A DNA stretch of 64,000 bases. Source: Closterium sp. NIES-65 (Eukaryota; Streptophyta; Zygnematophyceae; Desmidiales; Closteriaceae). The stretch is taken from the NCBI GenBank assembly GCA_948144175.1, contig CANXME010002010.1, forward strand, positions 682,001 through 746,000. The letters are read 5' to 3'. Each line of letters opens with the position of its first letter. The first letter of the stretch is position 1. Positions 43,817 to 54,100 of the stretch are shown here, one piece after another. Both the position numbers and the translations under genes were made by a program. The notes under the pieces were generated by a model. The model had not been told where the DNA came from, searched no databases, and saw only the letters and a list, made by a program, of their open reading frames with translations.

Positions 43817-46800
43817 CTACTGCTGCACCTCGTCGTCGCCGTCGCCGACGTCCACCAGGCGAACTTGGCCGATGGCAACAGAGCACCGGTTGAAAGCCGG
43901 AAAATGCAGTGCCTTCGTCAGGAAGTCCGCCGGCTGCTCGGCGGTAGGGATGTAGTTCAGCACAAATTTCCCGCGCCTCACCATGTGCTGCAGCCAGGCG
44001 TAGCGTCGCTCCATGTGCTTGAGGTTGCCCCTCAGCGACCGTGATTGCCGACTTGTTGTCGACGCGGAGGATGGTCGCCTTCCCAGCGTTGAGCAGCTTG
44101 AATTCCGCAAGGAGGAAGCGAAGTCGACGCCCCTCCTTGCCGGCGTCCGTTGCCGCCACGTACTCCGACTCGGTCGATGACAATGTCGCGCACTTGATGC
44201 GCGAGCTCGACCAGGAGACTGCGGCCCCTCCGTAGACGAACACGTAGCCTCCCGTGCTCGTCCGGTTCTGCTTGTCGCCCGCGTCGTCGGCATCGATGTA
44301 GCCGATCAGCTCCAACGATTCTGGTCCACCGCCAAACTCCAGGGCAGTGTCGCGAGTGTCGGCGAGGTAGGCGAGACAGCGGTCGACCTCGCGCCAATGC
44401 TGGTCGCTCCTCACCGTGAGGCCGCTCCCCAGCTTGCTGCAGGCGAACGCGATGTCCGGCCTGGTCGTCGTCGCCGCGAACTGCAGCGAGCCGACCTTCT
44501 GCCGGTACTCCTCCTCCTCGCGCTCTTGAGCCTCCTCGTCGTCGAAAGTCAGCTGAGCGTAGGCGTCAACCGAGACTGGCGTCTTCGGGACTCGGCCGCC
44601 CTGCTCCTCGTCGATGAAGCGCCTGCGCAGCTTGTCGGCGTAGCCCTGCTGGTGTAGCCACAGCTTCCTGGCCGGCCTGTCGCGCAAGATCTCCAGCCCA
44701 AGGTACTTCACTACTGGTGAGATCTCACGTAGCTCGAAGGCGACCTCCAGCAGCTCTTTCAGCTCCTTCAGCATCGCAGTGCTTCCGCTAGCGGCAAGCA
44801 GGTCGTCGACGTAGACCAGCACCCAGCAGGTCACTCCGTCGTCTCCGACCTTGAAGTAGAGTGCCTCGTCAACCTGGCTCTTCTTCCAGCCAGCGCCCAA
44901 CAGCACACCGTCGAGAGCCCTGTACCACAGCAGCAGCGACTTCTTCAGCCCGTAGAGGCTCTTCAGCAGCTTACACACCCGGCCGGTCCCGTCGTTGAAA
45001 TAGTCCGGCTGGTACATGTAGAGCACCCTGTCAAGCTCGCTCTACAGGAAAGCATTCTTCATGTCGAGCTGCATTAGGTTGAGATCGAGGACAGCGACTA
45101 TGCTGAGGAAGATCCTCAGCGTGACGTAGCTGCTCACCGGGGAGTATGTCTCGTCGTAGTCAGCGCCGTACACCTGCGTGAAGCCCTTCACGACTAGCCT
45201 CGCCTTCTCGCGCTCGACGGTGTCGTCGATGCGGTACTTGGTCGTCATCACCCATCGGTTCTTCATGATGTTCACCCCGCGTGGGCGTTCGACCAGCTCC
45301 CAAGTCCCCATAGCGATGAGGCTACGGATTTCTTCTTCCATGGCGGCCTTCACCGCCTCACCTTTCCAGCTCGACAGCGCCTCCTTCACCGTCATCGTGG
45401 CGATGTCCCAGCGGTGTTCGGGGTCGGCATGCACGTCAGGGTCGAGCTCCAGCAGGTCTTCATCCTCCTTGGCATCATCGTACAGCAGGTCGTCGTCGAC
45501 CTCGTCGTACACCGTGGTGAAGGCAGCTGGCGGTAAGCATGCATGTAAGCACAACCGCTCCGGCGGCCGTCGAGCTCGACCTGTACGTCGCAGCTCGGGC
45601 TTCGTGATCGGCACTTCCATTACATCACTGTCGGTGGACTCACCCGCCGACAGCTCCCCTTTCTCGTCAACGAGAACGTCGTCGACCAGCTGCTTCGACC
45701 CTTCGACCGGCTGTTCCTCTGCTGCTGCCTTCGACAACTCTCCTGTCGACCGCTCCGGCTGCCGCTCCCCTGTCGACTGTACCCCTGCCGATGCCTCCTG
45801 TTCAGCCGGCTCCCCTGTCTGGTGCTCCCCTCTCGTCGACGGCTTCCCATCGTGGTCTACGAGCTTGGCGCCTTGTCGTCCGCCGGCGATGCCACTAGCC
45901 GGCGCCACAGGTGACGCCTCAAGGCTCCCCTCATCATCGGTGGCCGACACAGGTGTCGACGCAGGCAGATCGGCGACGGGAGAGGGAGGAGCAAGAACAG
46001 GGGGAGGTGGAAGAACCTCCACAACATCTTCATCAGCAAGCTCGTCGACTTCGGCGAGCAGGGGAACCGTCGCCGTCGAGGTGTCCGTCGGCGGGTGCGC
46101 CTGCGTCCGCTCCGACGCCGGCCCATACTTCGCCTTCCACACCTCCAGCGACAGCGTCTCGTAGAAGATCACCTCGACCGACGTGACCACCTTGTTGTCG
46201 GTCAGGTCGAGCACCTCCCAGCCCTTGCTCTCCGGCGACACACCCAGGTGAAGCCCCCAACGAGCCTTCTGCGCCAGCTTCCCACCTCGTTGCTGCTCGG
46301 GAACCATGAACTGCACCATGCAGCCCCACACCCGTGCTAGCGTAAGGTCGGGCCTCTGCCCGGTCAGCACCTTGTACGGAGTCGTTCCCAGCGGCGTCGT
46401 CGACCTCTCCAAGCAGTTGCGCACCCAGACCGCTTGTCATAGAGCAAGGTGCCACCAGTGATGCTGCACGCCCATGTGTAGTAGCATCGTCCGCACGGAC
46501 TCGACGACCGTGCGCATCTCCCGCTCAGCCATGCCATTCTGCTGCGGAGTGTAGGGGCACGTCAGGTCGTGGACGATGCCCTTCCCGTCAACGAAGTCGG
46601 TGAACGCCTTCCCGAGGAACTCCCCTCCTCGATCGGAGCGAAGCGACAGCACCGTCTTCTTCATCTGTCGTTCCACTAGCGCCAGCCACCGCTGAAACTC
46701 CTGCAGCACGTCGCTCTTCCTAGCGACTGGCATTGCCCATACAAATCGAGTATGGCGATCCTTCAGCAGCAGGAAGTACAAGCTGCCATCCTTGGCAGCT

Positions 46801-47514
46801 ACTCGAAATGGCCCGCACAAGTCAATGTGCACGACAGCCAGCGCCCCTGCTGCGTCCGAGCCCTTGGCAGGGAAGGTGTGCCGCGCTAGCTTTCCTCCGA
46901 CGCACGAGACACACGGCGGGTCTGCTCCGGTCGACAACGTGATGTCAAGCCCAGTAGCAACATCATGCTTCACCGAGCTCTTGATCGTGTCGACGCTGAC
47001 GTGTGCAAGCCACGCATGCATCCTGTCGAGGGTCGTCTTCGTCGCTGAGATGATCGTCCGCAGAGCCATCACCTCAGTCGACGGCGACTGTGTCGAGCAG
47101 GGGCGAAGGCCGGTGCAGAGTACCCGTCCGGTGTAGCGTGCTCGACCGAGCACCTCCCCAGTCGCGGCGACGAGCAGCATCTCATCGCCATCGCCCTGCA
47201 GCAGCACTCCGCTCTCCTTCAGCTGGCCAGCAGAGTACGTCGGGGATGAGGACCCACTTCCCGGCCTCCCCTTGCAGAGCGACGGTTCCGCGACCCTCGA
47301 CAGGCTGCAATGCCCCGTTGAACCCACGCACGTGCTTCACCTCGTCGCTTGGCCCCATGTCGACGAAGACCGACTTCGTCCCCATCAGGTGGTGGGAGCA
47401 CCCGTTGTCGAGCAGCACCGCCATCGGGTTGGCCTGAACAGCTGCCGCCACTGCCTGGAAGTCCTCGCCAGCCTCCGGCGCCAGCGAGACCGTCGGCTCC
47501 ACGACGCCGACCAT
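43817..47514 (-). pseudogene. Element H pol: protease, integrase, RT, RNase H
   Basis: Protease: MAVLLDNGCSHHLMGTKSVF (Asp-Asn-Gly-Cys). A frameshift near 47230 follows. Gag-pre-integrase: MHAWLAHVSVDTIKSS ... CVSCVGGKLARH. Integrase: VVHIDLCGPFRVAAKDG, LSLRSDRGGEFLGKAF and YTPQQNGMAEREMRTVVESV. TGA at 46437 occurs in the block ending NCLERSTTPLG. An acidic linker of ~200 residues follows. RT: WELVERPRGVNIMKNRWVMT, LVVKGFTQVYGADYDETYSP, QLDMKNAFL then TAG at 45042, YMYQPDYFNDGTGRVCKLLK and WVLVYVDDLLAASG. RNase H: IGYIDADDAGDKQNRTSTGG, LSSTESEYVAATDAGKEG and LRVDNKSAITVAEG. A frameshift near 44030 precedes YIPTAEQPADFLTKALHFPA. Catalytic residues look intact. Confidence 0.87.
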
Positions 47515-47689
47515 CGAGCAGGACGCCTCCCCGTCGCCTCGGCTCTTGCCGCTGAAGCTATCGACGTCCTTCGTCGACGACGTCTTCTTCGACGCTTGTT
47601 TCTCCTTGCGCGGCTTCTCATCTCGACGGGGGCGACGACTGGCCGATCGACCACGGCCTCCCCTGTTGTCGTCCTCGTCGCTGTCATCG

Positions 47690-48957
47690 CGGTCGGGGCA
47701 CTCGAAGGAGAGATGGTCGGGGTCGCCGCAGACCCAGCACTCCCGCCGTCGACCACCACCTCGTCGACCCTTGTCCCGAGTCGACCCCTTCTCGTCGACG
47801 TCCTTCGTCGACCGCCCACTTCCGCTACCACTTCCGCCCGGCTTCCCGAGCTGCCCTTGCTGCTAATTCAGCTTTGTCGATGCAACTTAGTTCGCCTGCA
47901 GAAGAAGCTCTGTGGGCTGTTCGACCTCCTGCATCGCCTCATCTTGAAGAATGTAGCTGGTGATGGAGTCCTCGTCAAGGGACTCACGCGTGCCGGGCAC
48001 CATCATCATCCTCTTCATGAGATTGTAGCTGCGCGGCAAGCCCTTGACGATGTGGGTGATGTAGGACGCCGTCGAGTATTTGGCGCCCGCCATTCGCATC
48101 TCAGCCAGGATCCGTCGAGCACGGTTGCAGTAATCCGTCGCTGACTCCTGCTCGCCCATCCGAATGTGAGTCATCTTCTCCTCTAGCTGTCTGATGTACA
48201 GGTCGTCCCTGACCTGGTACGTCGATATGATGAAGCGACATGCCTGGTGACCAGCATCCAGTCGCTCTCGACAGCTCCTCAGTGCTAGCTGCACCACTGG
48301 CGAGCAGCACCTCGAGATGACCATAAAGGTGAGCAGGTGAGCAGAACGAAACTCCCCGCGCAGCCCGACATCCTCCTCGGGCGGAATTGGCACGGTGCCG
48401 TCGGCGAAGCCCTTCAGCCCGGCGACCTCCAGCTGAGGTTCGATCGACTCCCTCCAGGTGATGAGGTCCCATCGACCTTGCAGCGGAGCGACGGCGATCC
48501 GGTCCGGCGAGAACTTGAAGTAGCCATACGCCGGTGCAATCCCGCCCGCTGTCACGTGTGTTGTCACCGAGAGCCCTCCACCACTTCGTGGAGGAGAGCA
48601 ACGTCGAACATCGACGTCGGCGTGCGAGCTGCCTGCAGCCGCCATCGACCGCTGCACTCGCGCCTGGATTCCGTCGACACCACCGTCGACCTTGATCACT
48701 CCTCTCTGCCTCGTGCCTTCGCTGCCGCTGACTCGTGCACCACCGTCGACCTCGTCGTCGACGCCACCTTCGTTGCGCACCGGTCGAGGAGAAGTAGGAC
48801 CGGAAGGGTGTTCCGTCGCCCACTGCGACCGGATGCCCAACTCGGCGATCACCAAGGGGATCGTCCCGTACTCGCCATCCGCGTGGCGTCTCCTTGCGTC
48901 AGCCAAACGTGCCTCCAAGGTGTCCGTTACACCCGCATCAACCACGGGGTCGACCAT
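47690..48957 (-). pseudogene. Element H gag
   Basis: The ATG at 48957 (minus) opens MVDPVVDAGVTDTLEARLAD. The UBN2-like core carries WDLITWRESIEPQLEVAGLK, CRFIISTYQVRDDLYIRQLE, TDYCNRARRILAEMRMAGAK and THIVKGLPRSYNLMKRMMMV. TAA at 47887 ends this frame after ELLLQAN. The zinc knuckle CWVCGDPDHLSFEC lies downstream at about 47698-47741 in another frame, contiguous with protease. One frameshift therefore separates capsid from nucleocapsid. Confidence 0.86.
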
Positions 48958-48979
48958 GGCGACTATCGCTGCTGCCGGC

Positions 48980-49054
48980 CTATGAACGACTTAGTAGGTG
49001 CAGAAGTCGGCTCCTATCTGAAGGTCGCGTGTTCGTTCCACGCTCACCGCACCA
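48980..49054 (+). other. Full-length tRNA-like sequence at the element H primer site
   Basis: Read on the + strand, D-arm-like gacttagtaggtgcagaa is followed by an anticodon-arm-like tcggctcctatctga. After aggtc comes T arm gcgtg-ttcgttc-cacgc, acceptor tcaccgc, discriminator a and cca, directly abutting the LTR at 49055. The reverse complement (TGGTGCGGTGAGCGTGGAAC...) is the primer site of H. Similarity covers essentially a whole tRNA, Met(CAU)-like or Arg(CCU)-like from memory, rather than the usual 8-18 nt. The 5' acceptor strand pairs poorly. Confidence 0.75.
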
Positions 49055-49989
49055 TGCGGAGATACACTCTACAATGGTTGTGAGCTAGACTACAGGGTTG
49101 GCACGAACTACTAAAGGTGATCGTAGCTTTGCTTGGTTCCTTAGTGCTTGCACATTCACGAGAGAAATTGGCGAGTTTTCACTAGCAAAGTTAAGAATCC
49201 ATAATAATGGTTCAAGAAGCAATAACAACAATGACTACATCAGGCACCTAGCAACCCTGCAGCTAGCCTGGTCGACCGCCAGCGCAGCTCGGTCGACCGC
49301 CTGCCAGCATTGCGTAGAGGAGCCGCGCCAGCACTGCAGAAGGGCGACCTGCCAACAAAGCAGGTCGACGGCGTGCCCCGTAGAACACAGCAGTGCGCGC
49401 GCTCGCAGGTGTGCGCAGATGATTGGCCCGACTTGCCTCGTTGGGCATCCGTCGGCTGTTGTCTGCGCCTGACGAGCCACATCGACTTCGGGATACCAGT
49501 CCGAAGTCGCCTGCACCATCGTGATCTCGACGACGTTCGCGAGCCTTTGCAGAACTCGTCGAGCAGGTTACCCGGTCGACCTGGTCGACCCCTGGTGCTC
49601 TGGTCGACCCCCAGGTGCCTCCGGTCGACCACTGGGTCCCTCTGGTCGACCACCAGGCGCTCCTGGTCGACCACAACTCCCGTCGAGCTACCCCCTGGTC
49701 GACGGACCCCTTCCGTCGACCAGAACTGCTCTGTCGACCTCCCGGTCGAACTGTAGGTCGACGGACTGCTTCGTCGACCTCCCGGACGGCCCACCCGTCG
49801 CACAAACCAGTCAGTTGCAGCTGTCGAGCTCCTTGGTCGACAGTAACACCACAGCGGTCCGCTGCAGCTCGACGTAACCTGTCGAGCAGCTATCCCACTG
49901 TGAACGGTCGGCTGCTACTCCCGTGCATCCGACCAAGTCGTCGGCGTTGCCCAAACGAGGGCGGGGCCAACACTCCATTCCTGTTAACA
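49055..49989 (-). repeat. 5' LTR of element H
   Basis: 935 bp on the + strand from tgcggagatacactctacaa to ccattcctgttaaca, so TGTTAACA...CCGCA on the element strand. TSD ggagg follows. It carries a dense array of gtcgac palindromes (49270-49800). Confidence 0.92.
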
Positions 49990-49994
49990 GGAGG

Positions 49995-50160
49995 AACACG
50001 ATTCGCAGAGCGGGATGTCCGACTAAATTTACTGGCTGGCAGTTTTCATGTCGTACACTCTGCCAACAATGTTGGCAAGTGTCAAAACTAGAAGTTGACA
50101 CTCATAAGCTTGACATGTCATCCCTACGGACACGACCTCATATTTTCTACGGTTGGGCAG
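49995..50160. repeat. Ancestral unit, copy 2, third piece
   Basis: aacacgattcgcagagcggg through ttttctacggttgggcag, matching 9439-9605 of copy 1 with a few changes. It ends at the hAT-like insertion. Confidence 0.85.
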
Positions 50161-50950
50161 CAGGGCTCAGGATAGCAGGGCGTTTTACCCTGTTTGCCCT
50201 GCATTTCAGGGTGAAATTTCGGACCCACACTGCTAGAATTGGGTTTGGCTGGGCGTCCACCCTGTCATCGTCAGGTAGGGCTAGAAACAAACCCTGCAAT
50301 TGCTGTTTGACGCTTATGTGCAACACTGCCGTTTCCCGGCTCGTTGCGGCAGACACCCTGCAATTTTTTTTTCATAACTTCTCTAATTACCGAAATGTGC
50401 CTTGTAGCGTTTGTGACTGAAATTTCCAGAATCGGCTAAGTACTTGAAACACCAGATTCAGCTTTAGCACAGTGAGTGGCGTTCGTGACTGAAATGTGTC
50501 GAGTAGCCTTTGTGACTGAAATTCCAGAATCGGCGAAGTCCTTGAAACACCAGGGATTTAGCTCTAGCACAGAGAGTGGCGCGTTATCGCTAGTGACCGC
50601 ACCTAGAAGACCTCTCATCTCCCCACCTCACAACACTAAGCACTGAAGCATGGAGACGAGCACCCTCTCGTCAGTTGGGGTACACACTTCGAATTTAGCC
50701 AGAAAGACTCCTCAGTTCGACCAGATTTTCTGGCTCCTGGGAGGAGCGCAGAAATGGCAGTGTCCACTGTGGGACCCAAAGGTTTTTGCTAGGCAGTGTT
50801 TTCGGATTTTCCACCCTGCTGGGCTCGACCTCGAAAAGAAAAAACACTGCCATTTCTTGGGTACAACTGCCAAGGCACACTGCAGAGGCAGGGTGTAGTT
50901 GGTCACAACTCGGATCAGGCAGCGTGCCCAAAAATGAATCGAGAGCCCTG
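50161..50950. mobile_element. Non-autonomous hAT-like DNA transposon (790 bp)
   Basis: Termini cagggctc...gagccctg form an 8 bp perfect terminal inverted repeat starting CAGGG. They are flanked by the 8 bp duplication ttgggcag (50153-50160, 50951-50958). Copy 1 of the ancestral unit (9598-9605) has a single ttgggcag with no insert, giving the empty site. TIR and TSD length fit the hAT superfamily. No transposase coding sequence is visible. Inside, a ~95-110 bp segment is duplicated (starting gtgactgaaatttccagaat at 50412 and gtgactgaaattccagaatc at 50512). Confidence 0.88.
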
Positions 50951-51198
50951 TTGGGCAGTCGTGCATCTGCCTTGCCCAACCTGATGGGCCTCCACCAATC
51001 AACGGAACTCAACATAGTTGCGACTGGTTTGAGTGGTAACTCGGTTTCGAGCGTATTACTCTTGGTTGGATGGAAGAAATATGAGACGCGGGTTTTAACT
51101 TGTTTCATCACACTAGCTTGACAAAGTCACTGAATCAGCAAACGTGCTGGAACTGATTGTCCGTGCGGCATTGTCCGTTCAGTTTTTCATTGCCAGGC
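50951..51198 (+). promoter_or_regulatory. Upstream region of the PP2C gene
   Basis: 248 bp from the end of the hAT-like element to the PP2C start. The first ~55 bp are the last piece of ancestral unit copy 2 (gtcgtgcatctgccttgccc). The remainder must hold at least part of the promoter or 5' UTR unless these extend through the transposon. No TATA box is convincing. Confidence 0.45.
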
Positions 51199-54100
51199 AT
51201 GGACGACGATGGCAGCCGCGCCAAGCGATTAAAGACAGACGACGGCGGTTCTCGTGCCGCCGGTTCCGAAGCGGCGGAAGCCGCTGCCGTGGGGGCTGGT
51301 GAGGCCGCCGCCGCAGGGAAGGCGGGCGGTGCGGAGCTGGGCGGCAGTGATATCGCGGGCAGCGTCGACGGAGGGGCGATACCGACAAAATCGACGGACG
51401 GCGATGGCGGTGGAAAGGCGAACGGCGAGGGGCGTCAAAGCGAAAGCGAGCAGGCGGATCATGGCAGAGGAGGGGCGAGCGAGGGGGCTGCGGCGGAGGC
51501 GGCGGGCAGCGGGAGGACGAGGGAGGCGCGCGGCGACGGCGAGCTGGTGACGCGGGTGGCGGCGGGGCAGGCGGAGGACCGCGGCAGCCGGCACACGTTC
51601 GAGGACGTGGTGGTGGCCGTGGCGGACGCGTGGGGCGACGCGGATGACGCACCGCGCGGCGCGGACAGGCTCAGGTAGCGTCGGAGGAGCGAGGCACCGG
51701 GGGTAGCGCGAGTCATCGCGGCAATGGTTGCACAGCCCACCAATCGTGCGCATCGTGCTGTGCTCGGGTCGTGCGTGCCCTCGTTGTGGTGGTGGTGGTG
51801 GCAGGTGCTCGTTCTATGCGGTGCTGGATGGGCATGGCGGGCGGCGAGCAGCGGAGTGGGCAGCCAAGCACGTGAACGCCGCTGTCATTGCGGCAGGCCT
51901 GCCACGTGAGTCGGTGGGTGCTGCTGCCGTTGCCACTGCCGCAGTCGCCGTGCCTGTTATTAGCTGTGTTGGCCATTGGATGAACCGTTGGCCATTGCTA
52001 AGCACACCAGCACTCGCCTTCCCCTGCAGGTAGACATCAAGAAGGCCAAGCGAGCCATCATTGAAGGTGCGTGCTCCCGCCCGCACCCTGCTGCCACGCC
52101 ACTCCATGCGTACTGTCCATGCTCGCACACATCCACCCACTACCCTCTGCTGCACGCTCACGTGCACAAACCTCAGCCTTCTCTCGCGTTTGTGTCACTC
52201 TATCTGACCATCGCAAGTCTGCACTGCACTTACCATCCGTGCCATTGTGCTTGCTCTGGGGCATGTGTGTGCGTGTATTGGTGCGGGCGGTGCTGGTTGA
52301 GTGTGGTGGTGGGTGGTGAGTGTGTGTGAGGGGAGTGGGCAGGCATGAAGAGCACGGACGAGCAGCTGCTCAAGGAGAGCCTCGCAGGTGCGCGCCTGTT
52401 TCCACTCGTCTCCCCGCTGCCCGAACTGCCCACAGGACAATTTCATGCTTTTCTGTGTTCTCGCTCATACCTCACTCACTGCTCCTCTGCATGTATGGTC
52501 ATGATATTTTTCTCGCTGCACGGCAGTGTTCATAAAGATAATGCAGCTGTTATTGCAGTTTGAAAAGTGCTTGCTATGCCGGCCTACTTCACACACACGA
52601 CCTGCTCAAATTATGTTCACATTTCCGTCTGTTGGGTTCCCTGGCTTGCGCTTGTGTGGGAGGTATGCAGGCAACTGGCAGGACGGAGCGACAGCAGTGT
52701 GTGTGTGGGTGCTGGGCCAACATGTACGTGCTCATGCTTGCTGCCTGCACCACCACCGTCTCTGCTCCCACAGAGACTTTGTCGGCTACGTTCACCAGTT
52801 TGCGTTTCCTCCTGAGAATGGTCCTCCATGTGCTGTGCTCCCTAAGTGCACATGCGTCCCACTGCTCTACGTGCATGCAGTGCAAGGTCAGAGAGGAGAA
52901 CCAGGGGGGAAGGGGGTGGCATGGCAGGTGGCACGTGGATGAGCTGGGAGGGGTGACTGATGTTGGCAGCGAGGCCTAGTGCCGCCCTGCCGCCTCCACC
53001 CATGGGCCTATGAGCCCCGGGCCCCCATTTCCACCTCCAGGTTGGCCTCACGCCAGGTCCTTGTGGGCTTGGGGTGTCAGCAGGCTACTTGCATCCAGGC
53101 CCGTCAGGGGTGGTGCCTTTTTTAATGCCGGCCACCCTTGCGTCGAGGCGGGATGGGACCAGAGAAAGTTCCGGCCCTTTGAGTGTTGGAAGAGAGCAGA
53201 GCAGTAGCGCTGCCCGTTTGCTCTGCGCAAAAGTGTGTTTGTGTTTGTTCCAGACGCGTTGCAATGTCTGCACTGGCCAGTGTGCTGTCCCCACCAACCA
53301 AGGGGGCGGAGGGAAGGGAAGTAGGGGGTCAAGGGATCCCAGTCGGGGTGTGGGGCGGGACAGGGTGTCCAATGATGCTGCTGGGGTAGGGGGCCTCGGG
53401 TGCATATGCTGTGCTGCTGAGCTAACGGTTTTTCGACCGTGTAGTTCCGATGCTGCCCAGGGTTTAGGGTTTAGTATGACGGATAGCAAGGCCCGTGGCA
53501 GTGCGTACGTGCGGTGTTGCACTCATACGCGTGTACATGCTGGCAACGCTCTGCAAGTAGCCATTGCCAGGCGGTGGCTCGCCAAGGAAGAAGATACCCT
53601 AGCCGATAATTAGCAACTGAGGAATTAAGCTTTCTATCTCTCTCTTCTTCCCTCTCCCTCTCCCTCTCCCTCCTCTTTTTTTTCCCTCTCTCCCCCTCCC
53701 TTGTTTTCCAGGTGTTTGTTGCCAATCTGGGCGATGCCAAGGCAGTGCTGGCGAGGGAGCCAGATGCAGCTGTACCGCCAGCTGCCACCACGCCCACCAC
53801 AGCAGCAAGCCGCCCGGCAGGGAGTGGGCCAGGCAGTGGGGCAGGCAGTGAGTGTGCGGCGCTCAAGGCCATCGTGGTGACTCGCGAGCACAAGGCTATC
53901 TTCCCAGCCGAGAGGCAGCGTATTGAGAAGGTGGGGGGAATGGAGGGGAATGGAGGCGAACGGAGGTGCAGTGCTTTCTATATTTCTTGTTTCCAATGTA
54001 CGGCATCCTCCCCTGCCTGCCACTACTAGCTTCTCGTCATGTGTTTTCCACCACACCTGTCATGCCAGCAGCACCATCATTTGCTGTAGGCTGGAGGCTC

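Larger units (their letters stand above)
42769..49989 (-). mobile_element. Element H: Ty1/copia retrotransposon with ~0.93 kb LTRs (7221 bp)
   Basis: Direct repeats at 42769 to about 43688 and 49055-49989 share over 900 bp. TSD ggagg (42764-42768, 49990-49994) lies in copy 2 of the ancestral unit. Minus-strand order: tRNA-like primer region, gag (48957), zinc knuckle, protease, integrase, RT, RNase H. Pol has TGA 46437 and TAG 45042 plus frameshifts in gag-protease, protease-integrase and RNase H, so it is inactive. It is a different lineage from E, T and the small-LTR family. The inner edge of the left LTR lacks the TGTTAACA terminus seen at the outer right edge. Confidence 0.93.

Noticed and set aside
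51157-51198. Upstream in-frame ATG as PP2C start
   Set aside because: Possible, but adds only 14 residues (MSVRHCPFSFSLPG) without similarity; the ATG at 51199 starts a more typical acidic N-terminus. Not decidable from sequence alone.
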